From positions 2,459,501-2,523,500 of the forward strand of contig CATNEN010000041.1 in NCBI GenBank assembly GCA_950097015.1: a DNA stretch of 64,000 bases. Direction: 5' to 3'. The translations under genes were made by a program, and so were the position numbers. The first letter of the stretch is position 1; the number at the start of each line of letters is the position of its first letter. The notes under the pieces are model-generated. The model saw only the letters and a program-made list of their open reading frames with translations, made no database searches and was not told the DNA's origin. Positions 1 through 11,206 of this stretch are shown piece by piece. Source of the DNA: Macrostomum hystrix. Lineage: Eukaryota > Platyhelminthes > Macrostomidae.

Positions 1-244
1 CCCACCCGCCTAATAGTTTTGTGGCCGCTATTGTCCACACACTCGAGCAACAGATGGCACCAGCTAGGCAAACCAATAACTAACTTTGCAGTGCCCAGCT
101 AACCAGCAACAGTAATGAACTTGTAGCATGCTTATCTAGCTGAAATCTAATGTAATTTCAATGTAAATGTAAATATAATAAAAAAAAATTTGAATAAAAA
201 CTTATTGACTTCTAGAAAACCTCTGTCTTGTTCTCAACTCCCAG
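1..244. other. left edge: intron-like sequence, no gene seen
   Basis: AT-rich, with no supportable reading frame. It ends in a pyrimidine-rich stretch and a CAG at 242-244 that makes a good 3' splice site for the exon starting at 245, so it is probably the tail of an intron of the gene below. Confidence 0.4.
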
Positions 245-1668
245 ATAATCAGCAACCAAGTGGACTTCTCTGAGCGAGCTCAGCCCAAGGTCGGTTCGCT
301 TGAGAACACGAGCTACGAGCCAAGGCCGTCAGGGGTTCGGGTGAGTCCGCTTTCCAGACTCAATTGGCACTGCTCAGACAGCTCAGGGATTGGCACTGCT
401 CAGACAGCTCAGGGATTGGCACTGCTCAGACAGCTCAGGGATTGGCACTCCTCAGACAGCTCAGGGATTGAAACTCCTCAGACAGCTCAGGGATTGGCAC
501 TCCTCAGACAGCTCAGGGATTGAAACTCCTCAAACAGCAGTGGACTCAGCTCGTGGACTCAGAGAGGGAATTAAGTTGCAATGGCTTAAACGACTGACGC
601 CTTTTCATCCCACGAATGCAAAAGCAGTGCTCAAACCCCTGCCCCGACTGCCGATTGCCGCTGCTGGTGAGTCCGAGAAGCCAGGAAGCCAAGCACTCAA
701 GCATGAGTTGGTACGGGCCCGCACTGGCTGGGGGTTTACTGCATGGGACTATAATTTAATGCACCATAGATCACTCTCCTATAGCACTGCACTCTTGGTT
801 GTCACGTACCTTCACACCTCTGTGCATGCCCTGTTCCCGTTGAGCGCAACCTGACTCCATCAACCTATCAATCCTCTCCCTATCAAACTATCAATCCTCT
901 CCCTATCAAACTATCAATCCTACCCCTATCAACCTATAAATCCCCTCTCTATCAACCTATCAATCCTCTCCCTATCAACATATAAATCCCCTCTCTATCA
1001 ACCTATCAATCCTCTCCATATCAACCTATCAATCCAGTCCATTAACCTGGAAATCCTGTCCCATCAACCTATCAATACAATCAGCAGTTTTGGTTCCCAG
1101 CCTTCCCAAAACCCAAAGCCTCGGCCCGCCCTCCGCCCCGGAAGGTGTACCACGAGAAGCTGCCCTGGCTGGAGCATGGCAGCAATCGGCCCCGGCTGCG
1201 CCGCAGCTCTGGCGAGCACTACCCTGGCGGCAGCTACGAGTCGCGGCGGGAGTTCGCTGAGGAGATGGAGGACCGGGCGAAGCGGCAGGATGGAGGTGGC
1301 ACTCGAAGGCAGCCGCAGAAGCCGCAGCGAGCGTCCAGCGAGGAGGCGGCTCAGCGGGCGGCGCTGCGCGAGCGCCAGCGTGAGTTCGCCCAGCGGACTG
1401 CGGCGGAGGCGGCGGCGAAGCCGGCCCCGACCCGGCAGCGCCGCCTGCCGAACGAGCGGGACCCGAAGCAGCCGGACCCGGCGGCCGAGGCGGCGGCGGC
1501 CGAGCGGAAGCGACGCCAGCAGCAGCTGCAAGAAGAGAAGGAGCGCCGGGAGCAGCGGGAGCGGCTGCAGCAGATTGAGCTGCAGAAGCAGAAAGAGCAG
1601 CAGCGGCAGCAGCAGGAACAAAAATTGCAGCAACAAAAGCAACTGGAGAAGCAGAGGCAGAAGGAGAG

Positions 1669-1700
<32 letters not shown>

Positions 1701-3217
1701 AGCAGCCTGGCAACGATTCAGAGGCCGCACAAAAGGCATCCGGTGCAAAAGCCGGGGGAGCGCCTAAAAAAGGAGCAGCCACGGCAGACACAGCGGGCCA
1801 GGACGGCATGGCCAAGAATAAGCAAAAAGTTGCGGCCAGCGGCCAGAAAGAAGCCAAGCAGCAGCAGAAGAAGACTACACCACAGCAGCAGCAGCAGCAG
1901 CAGCAGCAGCGGGAGCCAGACGAGTGGGAGTACGCACGGCACGAATTCGACCGGCCTAAGCAACCGCAGAAGAAGAAGAATCAGAAAAGCGGCAAGAAGG
2001 CGTCGCAGGAGGAGGAGGCCAGCTCTGCGGTGCCGCCGCTGTCGCTGCCGGACGAGGCTCAGCCGGATGAGGCAGGCGCAACCAGCCGCGGCGCCAAGGA
2101 CCTGTACAAAACGGAGGGCTACGCAAAGAGATTCGAGCTGGCGCCGACCTCCGTGACGAACCGCTCGCTGATCCTGGCGCCGCTGGAGAACTACCGGCAC
2201 GACTGGCACGAGGACGCCGAGGTGAAGGTGCGCATGGATGCCGAGGGCCGCCTGGTGCTGAAGTCGAACCGGAAGGTGCCGACCAGGCTGCCGCGCGTGG
2301 CCGAGGCCGACCCGCCGGCGCCCGCCACTTATGTGTCGTCCATCACCAAGAAAGAGCGGCAGTTGTACGACCCGAAGCCGAAGCTGGTGACAGGCGAGGA
2401 CCTCGGCCATCTGCTGCCCCGGCTGGAGAACCTGCTGGAGACGTCGGGCGCGCCCAAGAAGCACTACAGCCAGTACAGCGTGGCCAAGCGGCCGGTCCGG
2501 CAGCCGGTCTACGGCGAGACCATGCAGCGGCAGCGGGAGCGTGGCTACCGCGTCAACCCGGAGGGCGAGCGGGTGGCTCTGATCAGCTCCGACGACTACA
2601 ACAACCAGTTCTACTCGGAGGTTCGAGTTCGTGACGCCCAGTTGGAGCCGCGCACCACCGGCCAATATGCCAGGAACTTTGAGCAACAGCAGCAGCAGCA
2701 GCTGCCTTCGGAGCCGCAGCCAGACGAGCTGTCAGACCGGCTGATGCTGCAGCCGTCCGACCAACTGCCGCACTACCGGCCTGACGGCGACTCCCAGCCT
2801 CCGCCGGTTGGTGCAGCCTCCTCGCTGCTGCTAGACTACGGCGAGGACGAGGAGGGCGACGCGGCTACGGGGACAAACTCCTCTCAGGCTGGCGGCAGGG
2901 CGCAGCGGCGGCCTCGCCGATTCGTTAACTGGAAACCCGGAGAGGTACTGTACGCCACCGGCGAGCGGCCTGCCGCGGGCGGACCCTCTGGCGACGCAGC
3001 CGCAGCGGCCGCCTACTCGGAGAAGCTCAAGCGGCAGCGGCAGCAGCAGCAGCAGCAGCAGCACCAGGGCAAGGCAGGCGGCGCGGGCTTCTCCGGGCTG
3101 CACGAGCAGCGCAAAAACTGGTACCGGGACTACAACCAGCGCATGCTGGCCAGGGAGGGCAACGTTGAGAAAGTGTCCGAGAGGGACCTGCTGCAGACCA
3201 CATACGAGCTGTACTGA
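245..3217 (+). CDS. MAP2/MAP4/tau-like protein with long Gln-rich C-terminal region (5' partial)
   Basis: Two exons are visible, 245-340 and 1145-3217, both in phase 0, with donor CGG|GTGAGT at 340 and acceptor GGAAG at 1144. They encode 722 residues ending in TGA. The joined reading runs from VDFSERAQPKVGSLEN through an SG turn to VYHEKLPW, which follows the tau/MAP2/MAP4 microtubule-binding repeat (xDFxxRxQxKxGSLxN, glycine turn, then an HxKLxF-like end). That family binds microtubules in the cytoplasm. Earlier repeats would lie left of the window. After the repeat comes a charged coiled coil rich in Gln, Glu and Arg (roughly 100-220), polyglutamine runs, a Lys-rich patch, and a more ordered unrecognised region (about 360-560, with NYRHDWHED and TYVSSITKKERQLYDPKPK). 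The exon could instead start at 1085 after CAATCAG, but only the 1145 join preserves the repeat motif. The coding call is solid; the family assignment is a motif-based inference. Confidence 0.7.
364..538. repeat. 26-bp minisatellite, intronic
   Basis: About seven copies of a unit containing CAGACAGCTCAGGGATTG, lying 24 bp after the donor of the upstream exon of the tau-like gene. Confidence 0.9.
859..1076. repeat. 24-bp minisatellite, intronic
   Basis: About nine degenerate copies of CTATCAATCCTCTCCC-type units in the same intron, running up to the pyrimidine-rich region before the 1145 exon. Confidence 0.85.
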
Positions 3218-3782
3218 GGCCTCCTGTCCCTTCGCCAGTCCGTCTGTAATTCATGATCTCATTGATTGGCAAGCAGTAGCACCGTGCTCAAGAATCCACT
3301 CCCCCTGCCTAATCTTAATTTCTCTTCCAGCGGCTCAATCGAAAAATTTATCCTCAGCGACTGCGCAACTTCACCTGAGATTTTAATTCTGTTTTATTTT
3401 TCCTGCACTTCTCCGCCCGCCTTGCTGCACTGAAATTTAAAAAAGCTTTTTCTAACATTTCTTGTTATAGAATATTGACAATGTTTTATCATTCTACTAT
3501 CAGTTGTAGAGTAGTAGCTAACAACGAATTTTACTCACTTTTTGCATGTGGTTCTGGGAAAATATACAGTTTTTACTCAACCCATTTAACATTGTGAACT
3601 GACAATGCCGGTCTCTTGCCTCGGTGATTGGCTCATTGATTTGGTTGCTGCAAGCTTGAGCTGGGGCCAAGATTTTCGAGTAAGCTGCCTTTCACATGGC
3701 TCTAACGATTATTGATTGAGATTCGGTTTGTAGCGAAGCAGTCAATTTCCCAAATATTTATGCAAATGCATCTAACTCCGAC
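3218..3782. other. 3' UTR and intergenic DNA
   Basis: AT-rich sequence after the stop codon of the tau-like gene. No clear AATAAA was seen and no ORF is supported. Confidence 0.5.
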
Positions 3783-4436
3783 TGCCTATCAATCTAAACC
3801 CCAACCTCAATCAATCTAATCCCCACCCTCAATCAATCTAATCCCCACCTTCTATCAATCTAATCCCCACCCTCTATCAATCCAATCCCCACCCTCTATC
3901 AATCTAAACCCCACCCTCTATCAATCCAATCCCCACCCTCAATCAATCTAATCTCCACCCTCTATCAATCTAATCCCCACCCTCTATCAATCTAATCCCC
4001 ACCCCCTATCAATCTAATCCCCACCCTCTATCAATCCAATCCCCACCCTCTATCAATCTAAACCCCACCCTCAATCAATCTAATCCCCACCCTCTATCAA
4101 TCTAATCCCCACCCTCTATCAATCTAATCCCCACCCTCTATCAATCTAATCCCCACCCTCTATCAATCTAATCCCCACCCTCTATCAATCTAAACCCCAC
4201 CCTCAATCAATCTAATCCCCACCCTCAATCAATCTAATCCCCCCCTCTAATAATCTAATCCCCACCCTCACTCAATCTAATCCCCACCCTCAATCAATCT
4301 AATCCCCCCCTCTATCAATCTAATCCCCACCCTCTATCAATCTAATCCCCACCCTCTATCAATCTAATCCCCACCCTCTATCAATCTAATCCCCACCCTC
4401 TATCAATCTAATTTCCCCCCCAACCTATCAATCAAA
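3783..4436. repeat. 22-bp minisatellite, intergenic
   Basis: About 29 copies of TCTATCAATCTAATCCCCAC-type units. The unit resembles the 24-bp array at 859-1076 (shared CTATCAATC), so the two may share an origin. Confidence 0.9.
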
Positions 4437-4926
4437 TCTCCATTAACCAGGAAACGGCAATCGACTGAGCATCGACTGAAGCAAAGGAGGAAGCGCAGCG
4501 TGGTCAGGACAATGAGCAGTTTAGCACTGACAGCCCGGCTGCTTGTGAAAGTCAAAGAATGCCTGCAGTTTAGGTCATTGCACATTGATACATTAAATAT
4601 ATATTATTTTAATGCTTTCAGAGGATCCTCTGTCTGTTACTTTTTATTTTCTAATTTCAACATCCTGAATTCTTCCTTCTCCTCATTGAGTGAGCGCCTC
4701 TGATAGCCAAATTTGCGTGACAACGTTGGCAAAATATACGAAAAATGACGCCTTCACGACAGTTGTGCGAAAAGCCATTTTTCCCTCATTAGCAAGGCTT
4801 CTGAGACAGGGAGGCGCCTGTCACCTGTCAGTCAATTTGACGAGCAATATGTCATCATCTTCCTGGAATTTTGAAGCGTTTAAACAAAAGTCGTATTCCG
4901 CGTTTGTGAAACTGCAATCTTTCTAT
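4437..4926. other. intergenic, nothing recognised
   Basis: Short ORFs only, with no motif. It probably includes the 3' flank of the minus-strand gene that ends at 4991. Confidence 0.4.
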
Positions 4927-4932
4927 TTTAAT
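4927..4932 (-). terminator. ATTAAA poly(A) signal of the PAN/fibrinogen gene
   Basis: TTTAAT on + reads ATTAAA on -, about 60 nt after the stop codon at 4991. This is the commonest variant of the metazoan poly(A) hexamer. The position fits, but cleavage was not tested. Confidence 0.45.
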
Positions 4933-4990
4933 TGAAGCAAGACGACTGCATCTCAGAATCTGCTTCCGGGGGGGGGTTGCTCAGGCCTCT

Positions 4991-7320
4991 TCAAACCTGC
5001 AGCATGAGGCGCACGCTGGCCAGACCCTGCCTGTCTGAGGCCGCGGACCACATGGCCGCCCCCAGCTCCTCTCCCGCAGCCTCGCTGCTGCCGTTGCCAG
5101 CCGCCTCGACGCCCCAGATACCGTTGGGGTTGCAGCTGTAGCAGCTGTTGTACCACCAGCCTGCCAGGCCGTCCGCCTCAGAGCAGGACCCGTCAGCCAG
5201 CTGGTCATTGTCCCTGTCCCTGCTGGAGAACTGCATGCCGCGGTGCTGCGCCAGCGAGTCGTTGGCGCTGCTGGACGCCTCAGGCAGCAGCTGCTCGTAC
5301 GTCATGGCGAAGTTCTGGCTCGCGTTCGCCACCCGGAAGCCCGAGTACTCGAAGTGGAAGGCATCGCCTGTGGCCAGGCCCAGCTCCACGCGCAGCCTCC
5401 GCCCTCTCGGCTCGGTCAGCGAGTGCAGATGCCTCAGGCCTGGCAGTGCGGCCACCGCTGTTAGAGACAGACAGACAGCCAGACAGACAGACAGACAGAC
5501 AGGCAGACAGACAGACAGGCAGACAGACAGACAGGCAGACAGACAGAAAGGCAGACTCACCAATCCACCAGTTCTGCCCATTGCCGAATCCGATCTCATA
5601 GAGTCGCCATGGCATGTTGAACGCCACCTCAGAGCTGACGCGGCGTTGGAACACGCAGAATCGACGGCCATCCGCGACGGCCATCGGGCACAGACCTGCG
5701 CGACGGTTTGGACGGCAAATCGACAGAAAAGCCTTTGGCACACAGAAGACACTCCGTAAACTATCTTAACACTTTCCCTACCTTCCCCGACCAACCAGCC
5801 TACTACACTGACACCCTGTCCATTCCACTGACAACCTGTCCATTCCACTGACACCCTGTCCACTCCGCTGACACCTTGTCCAAACCACTGACACCCTGCC
5901 CACTCCACTGATACACTGAGCAAACTACTGACACCCTGTCCATTCCACTGACACCCTGTCCACTCCGCTGACACCTTGTCCAAACCACTGACACCCTGCC
6001 CACTCCACTGATACACTGAGAAAACTACTGACACCCTGTCCATTCCACTGACACCCTGTCCACTTCGCTGACACCTTGTCCAAACCACTGACACCCTGCC
6101 CACTCTACTGATACACTGAGCAAACTACTGACACCCTGTCCATTCCACTGACACCCTGTCCACTTCGCTGACACCTTGTCCAAACCACTGACACCCTGCC
6201 CACTCTACTGATACACTGAGCAAACTACTGACACCCTGTTCACTCCACTGACACCCTTTCCATTCCACTGACACCCTGTCCATTCCACTGACACCCTGCC
6301 ATCCCGCTTATCTGAAGGTCTCTCACTCGACAAGTCCAGCGCGCCTTCCGTGTCCAGCCAGCCGCCGCCGCCCAGGTAGGCGTTGGCCATGTGGCTCAGC
6401 TGGCACACGCCGGCCTGGAAGCTGAACTTCACGCATTGAGGCGCCGCAGCGCAGACGATGGCGCAGTCGGAATCCGACTGGCATCTGCTCTGAGTGAAAA
6501 TGTTCAGCGAGTCGTCGGCAAGAGCGGACCGCGACAGGCGGCTGAACACTCGGCGACTCTCTGCAGTTCAAGGGGGTCTGGGATGAGATCTGTGATGAGA
6601 TCTGTGATGAGATCTGGGATGAGATCTGGGATGAGACCTGGGATGAGTTCTGGTATGAGATCTGGGATGAGATCTGGGAAGAGATCTGGGATGAGACCTG
6701 GGATGAGTTCTGGTATGAGATCTGGGATGATCAAGATCCGTAACGGGATCAAGATTCGGAATGTAGTCAAGATTCGGAATGGGATCAAGATTCGGAATGT
6801 AGTCAAGATTCGGAATGGGGTCAAGATTCGGAATGGGATCAAGATTCGGAATGGGGTCAAGATTCGGAATGGGATCAAGATTCGGAATGTAGTCAAGATT
6901 CGGAATGGGATCAAGATTCGGAATGGGATCAAGATTCGGAATGGGATCAAGATTCGAAATGGGATCAAGATTCGGAATGGGGTCAAGATTCGGAATGGGA
7001 TCAAGATTCGGAATGGGATCAAGATTCGGAATGGGATCAAGATTCGGAATGGGGTCAAGATTCGGAATGGGATCATGATTCGGAATGGGATCAAGATTCG
7101 GAATGGGATCAAGATTCGGAATGGGGTCAAGATTCGGAATGGGGTCAAGATTCGGAATGGGATCAAGATTCGGAATGGGATCAAGATTCGGAATGGGGTC
7201 AAGATTCGGAATGGGGTCAAGATTCGCGGTCTCACCTCTGCCGCTGAAGCCAGTGTGGCAGCCCGTCAGTGTCAGGAGGGCAGCGAGTGTTGCGGCAGTC
7301 GCGATTGCCATGGCGTCCAT
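4991..7320 (-). CDS. secreted PAN/apple plus fibrinogen-related domain protein
   Basis: Four exons on the minus strand: 7320-7236, 6560-6327, 5695-5561 and 5457-4991. All introns are GT-AG and phase 1, giving 306 residues. Residues 1-20 (MDAMAIATAATLAALLTLTG) form a signal peptide. Residues about 29-105 are Cys-rich (CQSDSDCAIVC, then CVKFSFQAGVC), a PAN/apple-like module. Residues 107-306 are a fibrinogen C-terminal domain: FCVFQRRVSS, AFNMPWRLYEIGFGNGQNWW, the calcium-binding-type DRDND at 233-237 and GWWYNSCYSC. Family members are secreted lectin-like recognition proteins, often in innate immunity or the extracellular matrix; the ligand cannot be told here. The Met at 7320 is chosen because the signal peptide starts there; an upstream in-frame Met exists. 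Each intron carries its own tandem repeat starting close to the donor. Confidence 0.88.
5462..5554. repeat. (CAGA)n tetranucleotide array, intronic
   Basis: Imperfect CAGA/CTGT array filling the third intron of the PAN/fibrinogen gene. On the coding strand it starts directly at the GTGAGTCTG donor. Confidence 0.95.
5808..6298. repeat. 20-bp minisatellite with 100-bp higher-order structure
   Basis: Units such as CACTGACACCCTGTCCATTC. Five diverged 20-bp variants recur in the same order, making a 100-bp higher-order unit repeated about four to five times within intron 2 of the PAN/fibrinogen gene. Confidence 0.9.
6578..6730. repeat. 12-bp minisatellite, intronic
   Basis: About 12 copies of GATCTGGGATGA-type units in intron 1 of the PAN/fibrinogen gene, next to an unrelated 18-bp array. 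Confidence 0.9.
6731..7226. repeat. 18-bp minisatellite, intronic
   Basis: About 27 copies of ATCAAGATTCGGAATGGG. On the gene strand the first unit begins about 10 nt inside the intron, immediately after GTGAGACCGC. The unit is a multiple of three and open on both strands, so the long ORFs here are artefacts. Confidence 0.95.
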
Positions 7321-7774
7321 TTTCTCCCAGCCCGAGTTGCAGCCCCATTGCCTGTCTATTATCCCTTGACTGCAGCCGCATTCCTGAGACAGATTTCTAG
7401 CCAATAAGAAAACTTTAAAAGCCTTGACTAGCAAACAAGAGCAGTTAGATGCTGGCACCTGCCGTGTCCGAACTTACCCAGCATTGTTATTATCCTAAAG
7501 TTTATCGATTTTGTCCATGATCAAGTACCAGTAGCTGGGATTTAAATTTTCACAGCAAATATTTCGAGCCAAAGAACTGGATTGACTGTGTAACCAGCTT
7601 CACTGCAGCCCGCAGGCAAACACTGGGATACTGCAGAACTGGGTGCAATAGAAATTCAAACCCAACACACTTCACTGCCTACGGGTCACAGTGGGTTATT
7701 CATCATGGTGTTTTGATAAGCCCACATCCTCTGTCCCACATCCCATGGCACACGGAATCACAGATTTAGGCATT
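7321..7774. other. 5' flank of the PAN/fibrinogen gene
   Basis: Probable promoter region on -. No clear TATA box, CCAAT box or ORF was recognised. Confidence 0.35.
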
Positions 7775-8608
7775 GAATGATTGATTACATCTTCAAATGA
7801 CTGATTCCACACTTTAATGACCTACTCGATCCCTGAATGGCCAATTCCATACTTTAATGACCAATTATATCCCCGAATGACAGATTCTATACCTGAATGA
7901 CCGATTCGATACCTGAATGACCGATTCTATACCTGAATGACCGATTCTATACCTGAATGACCGATTCTATTCCTGAATGACCGATTCTATACCTGAATGA
8001 CCGATTCTATACCTGAATGACCGATTCTATACCTGAATGACCGATTCTATACCTGAATGACCGATTCTATACCTGAATGACCGATTCTATACCTGAATGA
8101 CCGATTCTATTCCTGAATGACCGATTCTATACCTGAATGACCGATTCTATTCCTGAATGACCGATTCTATACCTGAATGACCGATTCTATACCTGAATGA
8201 CCGATTCTATACCTGAATGACCGATTCTAGCTCGTATACCTGAATGACCGATTCTATACCTGAATGACCGATTCTATACCTGAATGACCGATTCTATTCC
8301 TGAATGACCGATTCTATACCTGAATGACAATTTAATCATTTAATGACTGATTCTATCCCTGAATGACCGATTCCATCCTTGAATGACCAATTCTATCCCT
8401 GAATGACCGATTTTATCCCTGAATGACCGATTCTCTCCTTGAATGACCGATTCCATCCTAGATTGACCAATTTCATTCTGTAATGACCAATTCTATCCTT
8501 GAATGACCGATTCCATCCTTGAATGACCCATTCCATACTAGAATGACCAATTTCATCCCTGAATGACCGATTCCATCCTAGAATGACTATTTCAATTCTC
8601 GAATGACC
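7775..8608. repeat. 20-bp minisatellite, intergenic
   Basis: About 41 copies of TGAATGACCGATTCTATACC. The core is homogeneous (7900-8330) and both flanks are degenerate, the usual profile of an array growing from its centre. Confidence 0.95.
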
Positions 8609-9065
8609 TATTCCACTGCTATCCAGTTGGCAGAGTGCACGATTCAGTGCTTACTAGCAAGCCATAAATGTCTTCAGTCCGAAATCTCAGAGGCTGCCCA
8701 GCAAGCGCAGCGTGAGCTCATGGCACCCAGGCAGAAGAGACGCACACAATTTTCGCACTCAAGTGGTCGCTCCGAGTGTCTCAGAGCGGCTCAAGGTTAG
8801 AGTGGCGCAATTTAACAAATTAATTACAGAAAGCGAGTCTGGTCACCGCTCGGCAGGAGCAACTTTTCTGACAACTGGGTGACAACAAAATTAGAAGTTG
8901 CTTCTCGAGGTTTATGACTAGAAGCTGGACTCGCTGCCTGACTAAAAGAGAAAAAATTTCGACCGCTTTTTGGAAAACACAAAATCGATTCCACCCACTC
9001 CCCGTTTCGGTAAGACAAGTCCGAAAGTTTCACATTTTAATACAATGTCCATTTTAGCGACACAT
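8609..9065. other. intergenic or upstream intron, weak exon candidate only
   Basis: An open stretch at 8627-8795 has an acceptor-like CCAG and a donor-like AAG|GTTAG, but its phase does not match the next exon. Nothing else was recognised. Confidence 0.3.
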
Positions 9066-9612
9066 TAGACAGCCAGTCAGCAGGTGAGGCAGTCAGTCAG
9101 CAGGTGAGGCAGTCAGTCAGCAGGTGAGGCAGTCAGTCAGCAGGTGAGGCAGCCAGTCAGCAGGTGAGGCAGTCAGTCAGCAGGTGAGGCAGCCAGTCAG
9201 CAGGTGAGGCAGCCAGTCAGCAGGTGAGGCAGTCACTCAGCAGGTGAGGCAGTCAGTCAGCAGGTGAGGCAGCCAGTCAGCAGGTGAGGCAGCCAGTCAG
9301 CAGGTGAGGCAGTCAGTCAGCAGGTGAGGCAGTCAGTCAGCAGGTGAGGCAGTCAGTCAGCAGGTGAGGCAGTCAGTCAGCAGGTGAGGCAGCCAGTCAG
9401 CAGGTGAGGCAGTCAGTCAGCAGGTGAGGCAGTCAGTCAGCAGGTGAGGCAGTCAGTCAGCAGGTGAGGCAGTCAGTCAGCAGGTGAGGCAGTCAGTCAG
9501 CAGGTGAGGCAGTCAGTCAGCAGGTGAGGCAGTCAGTCAGCAGGTGAGGCAGTCACTCAGCAGGTGAGGCAGTCAGTCAGCAGGTGAGGCAGCCAGTCAG
9601 CAGGTGAGGCAC
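9066..9612. repeat. 20-bp minisatellite containing splice-donor-like motifs
   Basis: About 27 near-identical copies of AGTCAGTCAGCAGGTGAGGC. Every unit contains CAG|GTGAGG, a good match to the 5' splice-site consensus. The array ends about 20 nt before the acceptor of the next exon. Confidence 0.95.
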
Positions 9613-9653
9613 TCAGGAAAAATTTCCACTCGCAGGCATCGCTGGGGTTGACG

Positions 9654-10771
9654 ATGATGCCATCAGCCACTGGGCATCGACGGCAGCTTCCGCTGTCGCT
9701 GGATGCGGTCCGACGCGCCGAGCGGTGTCGTTTTTACAAGGCGCGGGTGAAGCTGCACACGGAGGAGGCCCACCTGGAGCTGCGGCTGCAGCGGCTGCTG
9801 ACAGAGCGGACTGCGGCAGAACTGCGGCTGCGCCGACGAACCGCGGGGCTGCGGCAGCTGGCGATGGCGCAGCAGGAGGAGGCACGAGAGGCGCATGAGG
9901 CCGACAGCCGCATGCTGGAGGCTGTGATGCGCAAAATCCAAATCAGCAAGCGGATCGGCTTCGAGCAGGCCATTAAGTACAAGTCCAGTGAGACCGCACA
10001 CTTTGATCTGTGATCGGGCGGAGAGGAATCCGGTGGGTTCAGGCCAGGCCAGGTTCAGTCTGGAGTGTCGGTGGGCTCAGGCTGAAGTGTCGGTTGGTTC
10101 AGGCTGAAGTGTCGGTGGGTTCAGGCTGAAGTGTCGGTGGGTTCAGGCTGAAGTGTCGGTGGGTTCAGGCCAGGCCAGGTTCAGTCTGGAGTGTCGGTGG
10201 GCTCAGGCTGAAGTGTCGGTTGGTTCAGGCTGAAGTGTCGGTGGGTTCAGGCTGAAGTGTCGGTTGGTTCAGGCTGAAGTGTCGGTGGGTTCAGGCTGAA
10301 GTGTCGGTGGGTTCAGGCTGAAGTGTCGGTGGGTTCAGGCTGAAGTGTCGGTGGGTTCAGGCTGAAGTGTCGGAGGGTTCAGGCTGAAGTGTCGGTTGGT
10401 TCAGGCTGAAGTGTCGGTGGGTTCAGGCTGAAGTGTCGGTGGGTTCAGGCTGAAGTGTCCATGCTTTCATGCGGGAGTTTTAGTGGTTTCCAACGAAGCG
10501 AACCGAGAGTATTGTGCCCTGCTGGTGCTTTTCAGAGCCAGTCCAGCTCGAGTTGCGCAGGCAGCAGCAACTGCTGCAGGAGGCGCCCCAGACGCAGCCA
10601 CCACCGCCGCTGCCACCACCGGCGCCGCCTCCTCCGCTGGACCTGCGACTGATCTGGCCGAGCCTGCGCACCCGGGGTCATTTCAGGCAGCTCTACGCGC
10701 AGCTGCTCCAGCAGGACCGGCAGGACGAGGCCAGACGGCGGCGCGGCGCGTTGGACGCGAAATTTGGTGAA

Positions 10772-10821
<50 letters not shown>

Positions 10822-10930
10822 TGCGTCGGGGGAGGACGACAGTGACGATGGGGTGAAAGAGTTGGTGAGAAGCGGCAACAGCGCGAGGCGACCAGGCCTG
10901 GAAGAGCGGCGCCAGTGCTGGACTCGTTGA
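9654..10930 (+). CDS. small coiled-coil protein, two-exon model
   Basis: Not recognised. The preferred model joins 9654-9987 (donor CCA|GTGAGA) to 10536-10930 (acceptor CTTTTCAG), both phase 1, giving 242 residues. The first exon encodes a basic amphipathic helix region (RFYKARVKLHTEEAHLELRL, later RKIQISKRIGFEQAIKYK). The second adds a Gln stretch, a Pro-rich linker, a segment HFRQLYAQLLQQDRQDEARR and an alanine run of about 17. Alternatively the first exon reads on to its own stop at 10013 and is a separate gene of about 120 residues. The exon may open at 9636 after a CGCAG acceptor, in which case upstream exons exist. The codon pattern and amphipathicity favour real coding; the join is supported only by phase and splice signals. 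Confidence 0.45.
10030..10458. repeat. 22-bp minisatellite
   Basis: About 18 copies of a unit containing GGCTGAAGTGTCGGTGGG. It lies in the proposed intron of the small coiled-coil gene, starting about 40 nt after the donor. Confidence 0.9.
10772..10822 (+). repeat. (GCG)n trinucleotide run encoding polyalanine
   Basis: About 17 GCG codons in the reading frame of the second exon. A pure codon run of this kind is expected to vary in length between individuals. Confidence 0.9.
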
Positions 10931-11206
10931 CGCTCAGCTGAACAGAATGAACAGTTGAATGAAGCCTCTGTGATTTATTTATACCCCCCACGAGTTCTGA
11001 CGGCAGTTTAAATAGAAATGATAAATTTTATTTTCACTAAAGCGAAAACGTAACTGATGCGGTCTCAAAAAGCTTCCGTTATTTTCTTCTGGACGTATTA
11101 CGAGTATAAACTTTGCCTTCGATTGCGGCAGTGCGCTTGCATTTCTACTTTTAGTAGTGGCACCGACTGTACACACTAATTCTCGCTCAGCGTCTATATA
11201 TATAAT
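10931..11206. other. short intergenic gap
   Basis: AT-rich. A TATATATATAAT stretch at about 11196-11207 abuts the ankyrin ORF, too close to its first ATG to act as a TATA box for it. Confidence 0.35.

Noticed and set aside
390-854. ORF downstream of the 26-bp array with a GCTGCTG|GTGAGT donor-like end
   Set aside because: No phase-0 exon fits between 340 and 1145; direct joining of those restores the tau-type repeat.
1029-2686. Minus-strand and frame-shifted plus ORFs over the tau-like gene
   Set aside because: Shadows of a GC-rich, CAG-rich exon; low-complexity translations only.
6504-7458. ORFs with NLDPIP or RILIPF repeats
   Set aside because: 18-bp array within intron 1 of the PAN/fibrinogen gene; only the first 28 codons (signal peptide) are real.
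8603-8800. Possible upstream exon of the small coiled-coil gene
   Set aside because: Splice signals exist, but its donor phase (1) does not fit the 9636 exon in its coding frame.
9066-9612. CRISPR-like regular array
   Set aside because: Units are contiguous with no unique spacers; it is a minisatellite in a eukaryotic genome. The same applies to the other arrays.
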